DNA of 47,192 nucleotides from Pedobacter sp. UBA5917 (GTDB lineage: Bacteria; Bacteroidota; Bacteroidia; Sphingobacteriales; Sphingobacteriaceae): positions 1 through 47,192 of the forward strand of contig NZ_DJDT01000276.1 of assembly GCF_002432345.1 (NCBI RefSeq), in the 5' to 3' direction. The stretch's first letter is position 1. Each line of letters starts with the position of its first letter. The notes beneath the pieces are model-generated. The model searched no databases and was not told the origin of the DNA. It worked only from the letters and a program-made list of their open reading frames with translations. Shown here piece by piece: positions 18,899 through 26,892 of this stretch. The translations under genes and the position numbers were made by a program.

Positions 18899-20308
18899 AT
18901 GAAAATAAATTATAAATTCAGAAATATAAAAACTGCGCTATTTGTAGTATCGATTTTGACATTGTCTTCATGTCAAAAAGATATCTTCGAAGAGCCTTTA
19001 ATCAGTCTTTCTCCAGGTTCAGCTTTCGAAACAGCTGAACGTGTTGAAAAAGCTTCTGTAGGTATGTATGATCAATTACAGAATGCCGAGTATTTTGGCG
19101 GACGTGTTTTGATTTATGCAGACGTACGTGGTACAGATGTGAACCCTTCATCTTTTTTTAATCCGCTTCCACAGTTTACAACAGTAAACTCTAATAGCGC
19201 TTATATTGGTACCGCTTGGCAAGGTGCTTACAGATCTATTGGTGAAGTAAATTTGTTCCTTAAAAATTTAGCAGCTTCAGGCAATATCGTTTCTGGCGCT
19301 AAAGCAAGCCAATACACTGGTGAAGCTAAGTATATCCGTTCTTTATGCTATTTTTATTTGGTTAATCTATACGCACAACCTTATAAGTTTACAGCTTCTG
19401 CAACGCATCCTGGTGTGCCTTTGGTTTTAACTAGTTCTGATGCACCTTTCTCTGATGCCAATCAGGTTTCGAGAGCAAGCGTAGCTGATGTTTACAATCA
19501 AATGGAAGCTGATTTGCTTGATGCTGAAACTAAACTTCCGGTTGATTACGGAGACCCTACCTTATTAAATGTTGCAAGAGCAACTAAAGGTGCTGCACAA
19601 GCTTTATTAGCAAGATTATACCTTTACAAAGGAGATTATACTAAAGCGAATACTTACGCTGATAAAATCATTTCTTCAGGTAAATATGGTTTAAATGCTG
19701 ATCCACTAACTGCTTTCAGAACGTATACTACAAAAGAAAGTATCTTTTCTGTAGCCATGAACGGTGGTGATAACCCTAATACTAACTTTGCCTTAGGCCA
19801 ACACTATGCTCCATCAAAAAGAGGTGATATTACGGTAAGTAATGATTATGTAGCTTTAATGGACCAAACTAAAGACTTAAGATTTAAAAACTTAATTATC
19901 CAGCAAGCTGGTTCTTATTGGACTACTAAATATCTGGGCGTTACAGACTGGGTTCCGGTTTCGAGATATTCTGAGATCTTGTTAATTAAAGCAGAAGCTT
20001 TAGCAAACTTGGCCACTACTGTTGATGCAACTGCCTTAGGCTTGGTAAATCAGGTAAGGGCTAGATCATTAGCCGATCCTGTTGTAGCAGTTACAAAAGC
20101 AGATTTAATTACTGCAATTTTGACTGAAAGAAGAATAGAGCTTGCGTTTGAAGGACAAGGAGAATTTGATTATTTACGTACCGGACGTGGAATCCCTGCG
20201 CACAGTGTAGTTGCCGCACAGGCATACGGATCTAATTATGTGATTTTCCCAATCCCATTCTACGATACTCAAAAGAATCCAAATCTGGCTCAGAACCCAG
20301 GTTACTAA
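18899..20308 (+). CDS. RagB/SusD-family nutrient-binding lipoprotein (second pair)
   Basis: A 469-residue outer-membrane lipoprotein with lipobox cysteine C25 (TLSSC). The N-terminal SusD-like domain includes the helical segment EAKYIRSLCYFYLVNLYAQPY. The C-terminal RagB/SusD domain includes VPVSRYSEILLIKAEAL and the family-typical LTERRIELAFEGQGEFDYLRTGRG near the end. It is the expected lid and ligand-capture subunit for the SusC encoded 10 bases upstream. It is shorter than many SusD proteins (about 500-550 residues), which fits a small ligand site, but that is only suggestive. A hairpin terminator follows 11 bases after the stop. Confidence 0.92.
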   Translation: MKINYKFRNIKTALFVVSILTLSSCQKDIFEEPLISLSPGSAFETAERVEKASVGMYDQLQNAEYFGGRVLIYADVRGTDVNPSSFFNPLPQFTTVNSNSAYIGTAWQGAYRSIGEVNLFLKNLAASGNIVSGAKASQYTGEAKYIRSLCYFYLVNLYAQPYKFTASATHPGVPLVLTSSDAPFSDANQVSRASVADVYNQMEADLLDAETKLPVDYGDPTLLNVARATKGAAQALLARLYLYKGDYTKANTYADKIISSGKYGLNADPLTAFRTYTTKESIFSVAMNGGDNPNTNFALGQHYAPSKRGDITVSNDYVALMDQTKDLRFKNLIIQQAGSYWTTKYLGVTDWVPVSRYSEILLIKAEALANLATTVDATALGLVNQVRARSLADPVVAVTKADLITAILTERRIELAFEGQGEFDYLRTGRGIPAHSVVAAQAYGSNYVIFPIPFYDTQKNPNLAQNPGY

Positions 20309-20319
20309 AAAAAATAATG

Positions 20320-20351
20320 AAAAGGCTAGGTTAATCACCTAGCCTTTTTTA
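20320..20351 (+). terminator. Terminator between the second SusD gene and the next secreted-protein gene
   Basis: A perfect 12-bp stem, 20320-20331 (AAAAGGCTAGGT) against 20337-20348, with a 5-base loop and a T run. The following gene starts only 14 bases after the stem, so unless a promoter overlaps the hairpin that gene depends on read-through. Confidence 0.85.
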
Positions 20352-20361
20352 TTTTTATGTT

Positions 20362-21063
20362 ATGAAAAAAATTAAATTAATCCTTTCTCTCTTCGCAATT
20401 GTATTTCTTCCTTTTTTTGCCATTGCGCAGGATGAAATTTTTATGGCAAGCGGTGTGGGCGGAAATATTCCGCTAAAGTCTGTCCATTATACAGAAATGA
20501 ATGGTTCGCCATTTTTGAATGAATTGTGGATGGGAGGTGTTGTAAAGCTGGCAAATGGCAAGTTTTATAAAGATGTTAATTTAAAGTATGACCAGATTTT
20601 AGACGAAGTATATTTTTTGGGAGAAAAAGATCAGGCTATGCTTTTTAATATTCCGGTTTTGGAATTTAAAATCCAGATGGTTAATGTAAACGGAAGTTTT
20701 GAGGAGTGTTACTTTGTAAATGGATATTCGCCAATTGATGGTGCAACCGAAAAATCGTATTACCAAAAATTAATGTATACCGGTAATCCTAAAACGCAGC
20801 TGGTAAAAAGAACAGTAAAAAAGATTTATGAATCAAGAGTATACAATTCGGCAGTAACCAGCAAAACAGTAGAAGCTACCGTGTTTTATTACTTAAGCGA
20901 TGAAAAAAAGAAATTGAGAAAAGTGAAGCTTGATGCTAAATCCATAATTGCTGGTTTGGGCGATAAACAAACAGACCTTGTTAAATATATTGAAGCGAAT
21001 AAGTTAAATCTTAAGAAGGAAGAAGATGCAATTAAATTAGTATCTTACTATAACAGTATTTAA
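20362..21063 (+). CDS. Secreted protein of unknown function
   Basis: A 233-residue protein with a clear signal peptide (1-22, ending AIA|Q) and no lipobox, so probably periplasmic or exported. I do not recognise the family. The mature part is mixed alpha/beta: a predicted beta-rich first half (LWMGGVVKLANGKFYKDVNLKYDQILDEVYF) and a Lys-rich C-terminal half with helices. The pattern recalls small Bacteroidota periplasmic proteins that follow envelope operons, but I would not name one. It lies 53 bases after the second SusD gene, with a terminator between, and its own terminator follows at 21089, so expression is probably by read-through or from an embedded promoter. Confidence 0.7.
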   Translation: MKKIKLILSLFAIVFLPFFAIAQDEIFMASGVGGNIPLKSVHYTEMNGSPFLNELWMGGVVKLANGKFYKDVNLKYDQILDEVYFLGEKDQAMLFNIPVLEFKIQMVNVNGSFEECYFVNGYSPIDGATEKSYYQKLMYTGNPKTQLVKRTVKKIYESRVYNSAVTSKTVEATVFYYLSDEKKKLRKVKLDAKSIIAGLGDKQTDLVKYIEANKLNLKKEEDAIKLVSYYNSI

Positions 21064-21088
21064 TAATATGTTGAAATGATTTTTTAAG

Positions 21089-21115
21089 GGATGCCAGATG
21101 GCATCCTTTTTTTTT
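21089..21115 (+). terminator. Terminator after the unknown secreted protein
   Basis: Stem GGATGCC (21089-21095) and GGCATCC (21100-21106) with loop AGAT, followed by nine T residues. A classical Rho-independent terminator 25 bases after the stop codon. Confidence 0.88.
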
Positions 21116-21375
21116 AAAGCTAAAATTTAAATTCTTTAATCTCGAAGCGGCTTATTTTACAGCAATTCTTCTTATAATGATCGCTGATAGTATTTTTAAG
21201 AGTAGCTTTTTTAGTTTTTATAATTTTTTTTAGGTTTTATTCGCTTTTTGTCTGTTTTAAGAGACTTTTTTTTAGGGTGTTTTGGTTTTTAATCTCGTGT
21301 AAGGGATCTTTTTTAAAGATTGTATCTGTTTTTTTTAATTTACGGTGTGGATGTGTTTGTTTTTTGCACAAATTA
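21116..21375. other. T-rich spacer without a gene
   Basis: About 260 bases, very rich in T on the plus strand with several runs of six or more T. No reading frame with protein-like composition and no hairpin worth naming was seen. It separates the preceding terminator from the promoter of the decayed SusC start. Confidence 0.5.
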
Positions 21376-21406
21376 TTTGGTTTAAATAATGATTTCATGT
21401 ATATTG
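21376..21406 (+). promoter_or_regulatory. Putative promoter retained in front of a decayed SusC start
   Basis: TTTG at 21376-21379 and TATATTG at 21400-21406 are separated by 20 bases. The same two boxes with the same 20-base spacing precede the intact third SusC gene (21707-21737). The sequence between box and start codon is also recognisably related, so the promoter and leader appear to have been duplicated together with the start of the gene. Confidence 0.5.
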
Positions 21407-21436
21407 TATTTATTAACCGAAACTAGACTAACTTTT

Positions 21437-21592
21437 ATGAAAAAATTCGCGTAGAGTTTGTTCGTATTGCTGCTTATTGCAACCGGAGCAATAACCCAAA
21501 CCGAACAATCGGAAGCGCCTCAATGGTCAATAAAGACCGTAATTGCCATCCAGTAAATATTAAAACTAAAATTTCAGCTACGGGAACCACGG
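21437..21592 (+). pseudogene. Decayed 5' fragment of a SusC gene
   Basis: From the ATG at 21437 the frame reads M-K-K-F-A-stop, then S-L-F-V-L-L-L-I-A-T-G-A-I-T-Q, which is the SusC signal peptide with an in-frame TAG at codon 6. Nucleotide similarity to the intact SusC gene at 21767 continues past the signal peptide with small insertions and deletions: CCGAACAATC, then AATTGCCATCC, then a stretch ending GGGAACCAC near 21590. After that similarity is lost. The fragment ends before any plug or barrel sequence. It is best explained as a tandem duplicate of the promoter and 5' end of SusC that has decayed or been deleted. Confidence 0.8.
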
Positions 21593-21706
21593 TGGTTGTT
21601 TGTTTTTAAATTTATTGAGGCGGAGGTTGCTCAGTGTTTCTAATAATCAGTTATTTAGCAGAGTTTAAGCAGGAGAAATAAAAAATAAGTATTTTTTATT
21701 GTAAAA

Positions 21707-21737
21707 TTTGTATTACAAAATACTAAATCCTATATTG
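21707..21737 (+). promoter_or_regulatory. Putative promoter of the third SusC gene
   Basis: TTTG at 21707-21710 and TATATTG at 21731-21737 have 20 bases between them. The -33 box is the left half of a perfect dyad, TTTGTA-T-TACAAA (21707-21719), which could be a regulator site. The leader continues with TAACTAAAC (21747-21755). Confidence 0.5.
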
Positions 21738-21766
21738 TATTATTATTAACTAAACTAAACTTTTTT

Positions 21767-24700
21767 ATGAAAAAACTTCTACAAAGTTTGTTCATATTGC
21801 TGTTTATTGCCACCTCCGCAATAGCGCAAGATCGAACAATCACAGGAACAGTTACGGCCAGTGAAGATGGATTGCCACTTCCGGGTGTAAGTGTTAAAAT
21901 CAAAGGTGCAACCGGTGGAACCACAACGGGAGCAGATGGAAAATACTCGCTTAAAGTATCCCGGAGCGTAACATCAATTGAATTTTCTTCTATTGGATTT
22001 ATATCAGTAACCAAAAATATTGGTTCTTCAAATACACTAAATATAGCATTAGAGAGCGATTCGAAAACATTAACGGATGTTGTGGTGGTGGGCTATGGTA
22101 CCCAAAAGCGTGGCGAAACTACAGGAAGTACTGCATCTGTAAGCGGCTCAGCTATTGCTCAGAAACCTATTCAGAGCTTAGAAGCGGGTTTGGCTGGTAG
22201 GGCTTCGGGTGTGCAGATAACTGTTCCTGCCGGAGTATTAAATACACCGCCCGTATTCAGGATTAGGGGTACAAACTCTATTTCACTAAGTTCACAGCCA
22301 TTATTTGTAATAGATGGGGTAGTGGCAACCACCGGCGATCAGGGTTTAACAGCCTCAGCTGCTAACCCATTGTCGAGTATTAATCCAAATGATATTGAGA
22401 GTATCGATATCGCCAAAGACGCTGCTTCAACTGCTATTTATGGTAGCCGTGCTGCTAATGGTGTTGTATTTGTTACTACTAAAAGAGGTAAAACAGGTTT
22501 ACCAAAAGTAAATTACGATTTTTGGGTGGGATGGTCTGAAGCTTACCGCTTACCAAAATTGCTTGATGCTTTCCAGTATACAGATTATAAAAACGAAGCC
22601 ATTGCCAATGCAAATGCGATCCGCCCTGGAAGTGTAAACGTAACTTTTAACGGTGTTTCGCAGCTTCAGAAATTTGTTTTGACAAATGGTCCTGACGGCC
22701 AGCCCATCAATACCAATTGGTACGATTATGCTTACCGTACAGGTGTTTCACAGAATCATAATGTAAACGTTTCTGGCGGAACTGAAAATACCAAGTATTA
22801 TATGGGCTTTGGATACACCAATCAACAGGGTATCTACCAGAAGAATGATTTTAAAAGATTAAATGGATTATTCAATATAGATAGTAAATTGAATAAATTC
22901 ATCACCATTGGTGGTAAGTTATCTTACTCTAATGAGAAAAATTTAGCTGCAATTTCTTCAGGTTCTTTAAATGGGGAAGCTTATGGTACATCAGGTTTAG
23001 CCAGAACAGCGTTGGTAAATTCGCCAAACGTATCGCCGTATAATAATGATGGCAGCTTTAATCTTGGTGCTACATTTGTTGGTCCAATGAACAATATTGT
23101 AACAGGTAATCAAGTCGGTTTTTACAATTTTGCCCAGGTACTTTCTCTAAACAGGGAAAATAACGAATTGGACCACATGCAATCTAATGCATATTTACAG
23201 GTTAGTCCTTTCAAATGGTTAAATTTGAAATCGATGTACGGTATCGATTACATCAATAGCGATAACGATATTTTCTATAATCCGATTCATGGACCAGGCC
23301 AGGGTGTGAGTGGTGAAGCCATTGGGGCCTTCAGAAAAAGAAAAAACTGGACCTGGACCAATACCGCTCAGGCTGATTACGAAATTTCTAAACACAGTTT
23401 CAATTTATTGGTTGGACAAGAGCAACAAAGAAATACAGTTACTGGTTATGGTATCGATCGCCAAGGGTTAACAGATCCGGCTTATGATGTAGTACAAGCA
23501 GGTTTTACTTTAAACAACTCTACAGGTGCAGCTTATGGAGAAAATTACTTGCTTTCTTATTTTGGTCGTTTAAATTATAACTACGATGGCAAATATTTCT
23601 TGAGCGGTAATTTAAGGCAGGATGAATATTCTGCATTAGGAATTAAAAAAGGAACTTTCTGGGGTGCATCTGCGGGATGGGAAATCACGAAAGAGAATTT
23701 CTGGGCAAGTGCAGGTTTAGATAAAGTATTTAGCAGTTTTAAAATTAAAGGAAGTTACGGTAAAGTGGGTAATATTTCGGGCATTGGAGATTATGCTACT
23801 TTTTCTACTTATGGTTCTGCTTTATATGGTGGTATTCCATCATCTATTTACAGTGCTGCCGGCAATAAGGAACTTACCTGGGAAACCAGTAAAAAAACAG
23901 ATATCGGTATCAACTTTGGTATCTTAAAAGGTAGAATCGATTTTGAAATTGACTATTACAAAAATAATATCGATGGTTTGATCCTTAACGTATCGCAATC
24001 GCCATCAACTGGTGTTCCATCAACTGTTGCTACCAATATTGGCTCCATGTACAATAAGGGCTGGGAGTTTAATGTGAATGCTTCGCCACTTAAGTCTACG
24101 GATTTTTCATGGAACAGCAGCTTCAATATCGCTTATAACAAGAACGAGGTTACCGCACTAGCACCAGGCTTAACTGAAATTATAACTCCAACGGGCTCTA
24201 CTACTACAGGAGAAAATGTTAACCGGTCTATTCCGGGTTATTCTATCGGTTATCTTTATGTGGTGCGTACAGGTGGTGTAGATCCGGCAACTGGAAGAAG
24301 AATATTTTATAATAAGGCGGGTAGAGCAGTTACTTATCAGCACATCGTACCTACTGGTCAGGCAAACTGGACTTATCTTGATAATGGTGCTACTGCTCCA
24401 GCCATCACTCAAAGTGCTGATGCTGAGATGTATAAAAATACTGCGCCTAAGTTTTACGGAGGTTTTGATAATACGTTCCGTTACAAAAACTTTGACTTAA
24501 ACGTAATGCTAACCTATCAATTGGGTTTCTGGGTATCTTACGGAACCAATGCAGGTTTGCACGATCAGAGGTATTGGAACAATGCAGTTGATGTGTTGAA
24601 CCGTTGGCAAAAACCTGGTGATATTACTGATTTTCCGAGAGCTGTATATACTGATAACGTTTCTTATGGTAATACTATTCCATTGGATATAAATGTTTTC

Positions 24701-24949
24701 AAAGGAGATTTTGTTAAATTAAGAAATCTAAGCCTTGGTTATACTATTCCGCAAACTGCATTCGGAAAATCGGGAATTAACCGCCTCCGTGTTTATGTAG
24801 CAGGTCAAAACCTTGCGATTATAACTAAGTACCCTGGTCCAGATCCGGAAGTTTCTTCAAATGGGTCAAGCTCTTCTGGTCAGGGTTCAGATAGAAACTC
24901 TGGTCCAAACGCAAGAACTTACACCATGGGACTTAGCTTAGGGTTTTAA
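21767..24949 (+). CDS. SusC/RagA-family TonB-linked outer-membrane protein (third pair)
   Basis: A 1060-residue SusC homologue. It has a signal peptide (1-20, ending AIA|Q), a carboxypeptidase-like domain (about 22-105), a TonB box (TDVVVVGYGTQKRGE), a plug (about 115-245, with ESIDIAKDAASTAIYGSRAANGVVFVTTKRGK) and a barrel ending LSLGF. Its first 90 bases are the closest match to the first SusC gene (9413), including a 27-base identical block (21830-21856 and 9476-9502) that contains an unusual CGA arginine codon. A decayed copy of its promoter and 5' end lies 330 bases upstream. The SusD partner follows after 18 bases. Ligand unknown. Confidence 0.93.
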   Translation: MKKLLQSLFILLFIATSAIAQDRTITGTVTASEDGLPLPGVSVKIKGATGGTTTGADGKYSLKVSRSVTSIEFSSIGFISVTKNIGSSNTLNIALESDSKTLTDVVVVGYGTQKRGETTGSTASVSGSAIAQKPIQSLEAGLAGRASGVQITVPAGVLNTPPVFRIRGTNSISLSSQPLFVIDGVVATTGDQGLTASAANPLSSINPNDIESIDIAKDAASTAIYGSRAANGVVFVTTKRGKTGLPKVNYDFWVGWSEAYRLPKLLDAFQYTDYKNEAIANANAIRPGSVNVTFNGVSQLQKFVLTNGPDGQPINTNWYDYAYRTGVSQNHNVNVSGGTENTKYYMGFGYTNQQGIYQKNDFKRLNGLFNIDSKLNKFITIGGKLSYSNEKNLAAISSGSLNGEAYGTSGLARTALVNSPNVSPYNNDGSFNLGATFVGPMNNIVTGNQVGFYNFAQVLSLNRENNELDHMQSNAYLQVSPFKWLNLKSMYGIDYINSDNDIFYNPIHGPGQGVSGEAIGAFRKRKNWTWTNTAQADYEISKHSFNLLVGQEQQRNTVTGYGIDRQGLTDPAYDVVQAGFTLNNSTGAAYGENYLLSYFGRLNYNYDGKYFLSGNLRQDEYSALGIKKGTFWGASAGWEITKENFWASAGLDKVFSSFKIKGSYGKVGNISGIGDYATFSTYGSALYGGIPSSIYSAAGNKELTWETSKKTDIGINFGILKGRIDFEIDYYKNNIDGLILNVSQSPSTGVPSTVATNIGSMYNKGWEFNVNASPLKSTDFSWNSSFNIAYNKNEVTALAPGLTEIITPTGSTTTGENVNRSIPGYSIGYLYVVRTGGVDPATGRRIFYNKAGRAVTYQHIVPTGQANWTYLDNGATAPAITQSADAEMYKNTAPKFYGGFDNTFRYKNFDLNVMLTYQLGFWVSYGTNAGLHDQRYWNNAVDVLNRWQKPGDITDFPRAVYTDNVSYGNTIPLDINVFKGDFVKLRNLSLGYTIPQTAFGKSGINRLRVYVAGQNLAIITKYPGPDPEVSSNGSSSSGQGSDRNSGPNARTYTMGLSLGF

Positions 24950-24967
24950 AATATAAAGGAAAAAATC

Positions 24968-26431
24968 ATGAACAAAAGAAATTTATACATAGCAATATTG
25001 TGTTCGGCTGTCATATTTACAAGTTCTTGCAAAAGAGAATTTTTAGACCCCGCACTTAAAACATCTGTAGCTGCAGAAAATGCTTTCGATACACAGTTCC
25101 GTATCGAAAGTCAGGCAAATTCATTATATGGTTCGTTAAAAAATGGATCTTTTTATGGAGGTAGATATTTGGTTTACGGGAGCATAAGAGGAGAAGATTT
25201 TATAAACGAGACCGGAAACCTGGTAACTGCTTCCGATGTTTGGAGCATGAACCTTGCAAACAGTGCAACTTCTGTTAAAACACTGTGGTCTCAGGCCTAT
25301 GTTACCATTAACCGTTGTAATGTTTTTATCGATGGGATGGCCTCGAAAGGTAATTCAGTTGTGGGCGATGCCTTGGGTGCCAAATACACTGCCGAAGCAA
25401 GATTAATTAGGGCTTTATCTTATTATAGTTTATTGCAGGTTTTTGCAAGGCCTTATGCCGATGGAAATGGAAGTAAACCTGGACTGCCACTTCGTTTAAC
25501 AGGAATTACAGGTCCAGGCTTTTCTGATTTGGCAAGAAGCACGGTAGATCAGGTTTATACCCAAATTATTGCTGATTTAAATTATGCAGAAGCAAATCTT
25601 CCAGCTACAAATGCAACAGCTTTGCTTAACACAACAAGGGCGCATAAAAATACTGCAATAGCATTAAAAACGAGGGTTTATTTGACGATGGGAAAATGGA
25701 CCGATGTAATTACAGAAGCAAATAAACTGGTGCCTGCAGTTGCTCCATTTAAAGCAAAGGCAAATGTAGCAAACGATCTGGTTTCGGATATTACTACTGT
25801 GTTTAAAACACCATATACTACAGCCGAATCTGTATTTTCATTGCCAATGACGACTTCAGCTAGTCCGTTGGATTATCCTGGGACGCAAAACTCTTTGGCT
25901 TCGTATTTCTATTTTACAAATGCCACACCTGGTACAACAGAATTTTCTTTGAATCCAATTGGTGTTATAGCTAATACAGGGTGGAAATCTACAGATAAAA
26001 GACGGTCGTTAATTTTTACTTCGGCGGCCTCAAAACAGTTTGTTGCTAAGTTTACCACTGCAAGCCCATACACAGATTATGTTCCGGTAATAAGGTGGGC
26101 CGAAGTATTGTTAAACTTGGCCGAGGCCAGAGTACGTAGTACTAATACAGTTGATGCGCAAGCATTACTGTTGTTGAATGCTGTTCGTCAACGGTCGGAT
26201 GCAACTACAGTACTCGCGCCTGCTACTGTTAGTGATTTTACAGATGCTTTATTATTAGAAAGAAGAATAGAATTTTTGGGTGAAGGTTTAAGAGCCCCGG
26301 ATTTAACCCGTTTATTGCTAACTATTCCATTAAAGGGAAGTGCGCCTGCTAAATCGCCAACCGAAAATGGCTATATCTGGCCAATATCTTCAGAGGAGTT
26401 ATCATTGAACAGATTAATGACAGATAATTAA
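24968..26431 (+). CDS. RagB/SusD-family nutrient-binding lipoprotein (third pair)
   Basis: A 487-residue outer-membrane lipoprotein with lipobox cysteine C21 (FTSSC). The RagB/SusD architecture is clear: YTAEARLIRALSYYSLLQVFARPYADG in the N-terminal half, then YVPVIRWAEVLLNLAEARVRS and the LLERRIEFLGEGLRAPDLTRL motif near the C-terminus. It begins 18 bases after the third SusC and shares its operon. It resembles the second SusD (18899) in plan, so pairs two and three may be paralogous and pair one of another type. A palindromic terminator follows. Confidence 0.92.
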   Translation: MNKRNLYIAILCSAVIFTSSCKREFLDPALKTSVAAENAFDTQFRIESQANSLYGSLKNGSFYGGRYLVYGSIRGEDFINETGNLVTASDVWSMNLANSATSVKTLWSQAYVTINRCNVFIDGMASKGNSVVGDALGAKYTAEARLIRALSYYSLLQVFARPYADGNGSKPGLPLRLTGITGPGFSDLARSTVDQVYTQIIADLNYAEANLPATNATALLNTTRAHKNTAIALKTRVYLTMGKWTDVITEANKLVPAVAPFKAKANVANDLVSDITTVFKTPYTTAESVFSLPMTTSASPLDYPGTQNSLASYFYFTNATPGTTEFSLNPIGVIANTGWKSTDKRRSLIFTSAASKQFVAKFTTASPYTDYVPVIRWAEVLLNLAEARVRSTNTVDAQALLLLNAVRQRSDATTVLAPATVSDFTDALLLERRIEFLGEGLRAPDLTRLLLTIPLKGSAPAKSPTENGYIWPISSEELSLNRLMTDN

Positions 26432-26436
26432 AATAA

Positions 26437-26466
26437 AAAGGGGATTGTAAATTTACAATCCCCTTT
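26437..26466. terminator. Bidirectional palindromic terminator
   Basis: A perfect 30-bp palindrome, 26437-26451 against 26452-26466, with core GGGGATTGTAAA. A residues precede it and T residues follow, so it can stop transcription in both directions. It lies between the convergent SusD and DoxX genes, 5 bases after the SusD stop. Confidence 0.85.
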
Positions 26467-26484
26467 CTTTTACATTGTTATTTT

Positions 26485-26892
26485 TTACTTCTTATCCACA
26501 CTGTATTTCCCCGGGCCGATAAAAATCAGGGCAAAAAATACAATGCCCAATTCAATGGCATGGCTGGCACCCTGTAACCCGTCTCCTTTGCCAAAATGAA
26601 CCAAAGAAGCGATAATCATTGTAAAAATTAATAAAATCAGGGCCGGTCTAAAAAATAAACCTACAATTAAAAGAAAACCACCAAAGGTTTCGGTTGCTGC
26701 AGCCATAAATCCCCAGAATATAGGTAGAAAATCTACTCCGATCACTTTCATGCTTCCACCCAGGCTTGTCCAGCTATTGGGCCCGCCGGCCAACTTCGGG
26801 AAGCCATGGATGATAAACATTACACCTACACCTAAGCGCAACAGCAATAAACCTGTATTACGGTATTTTCCTAAATTATCTAAAATCGCCAT
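26485..26892 (-). CDS. DoxX-family membrane protein
   Basis: A 135-residue integral membrane protein with four hydrophobic segments (about 12-32, 55-78, 80-100 and 108-126). The first carries the family's LLLLRLGVGVMFIIHGFPKL pattern. DoxX proteins are small inner-membrane proteins, in some organisms linked to quinone or thiosulfate chemistry and oxidative-stress defence; the function of this one is not known. The ATG (26892-26890) begins immediately after the stop codon of the upstream LD-carboxypeptidase gene with no spacer, so translation is probably coupled. Confidence 0.88.
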   Translation of the reverse strand: MAILDNLGKYRNTGLLLLRLGVGVMFIIHGFPKLAGGPNSWTSLGGSMKVIGVDFLPIFWGFMAAATETFGGFLLIVGLFFRPALILLIFTMIIASLVHFGKGDGLQGASHAIELGIVFFALIFIGPGKYSVDKK

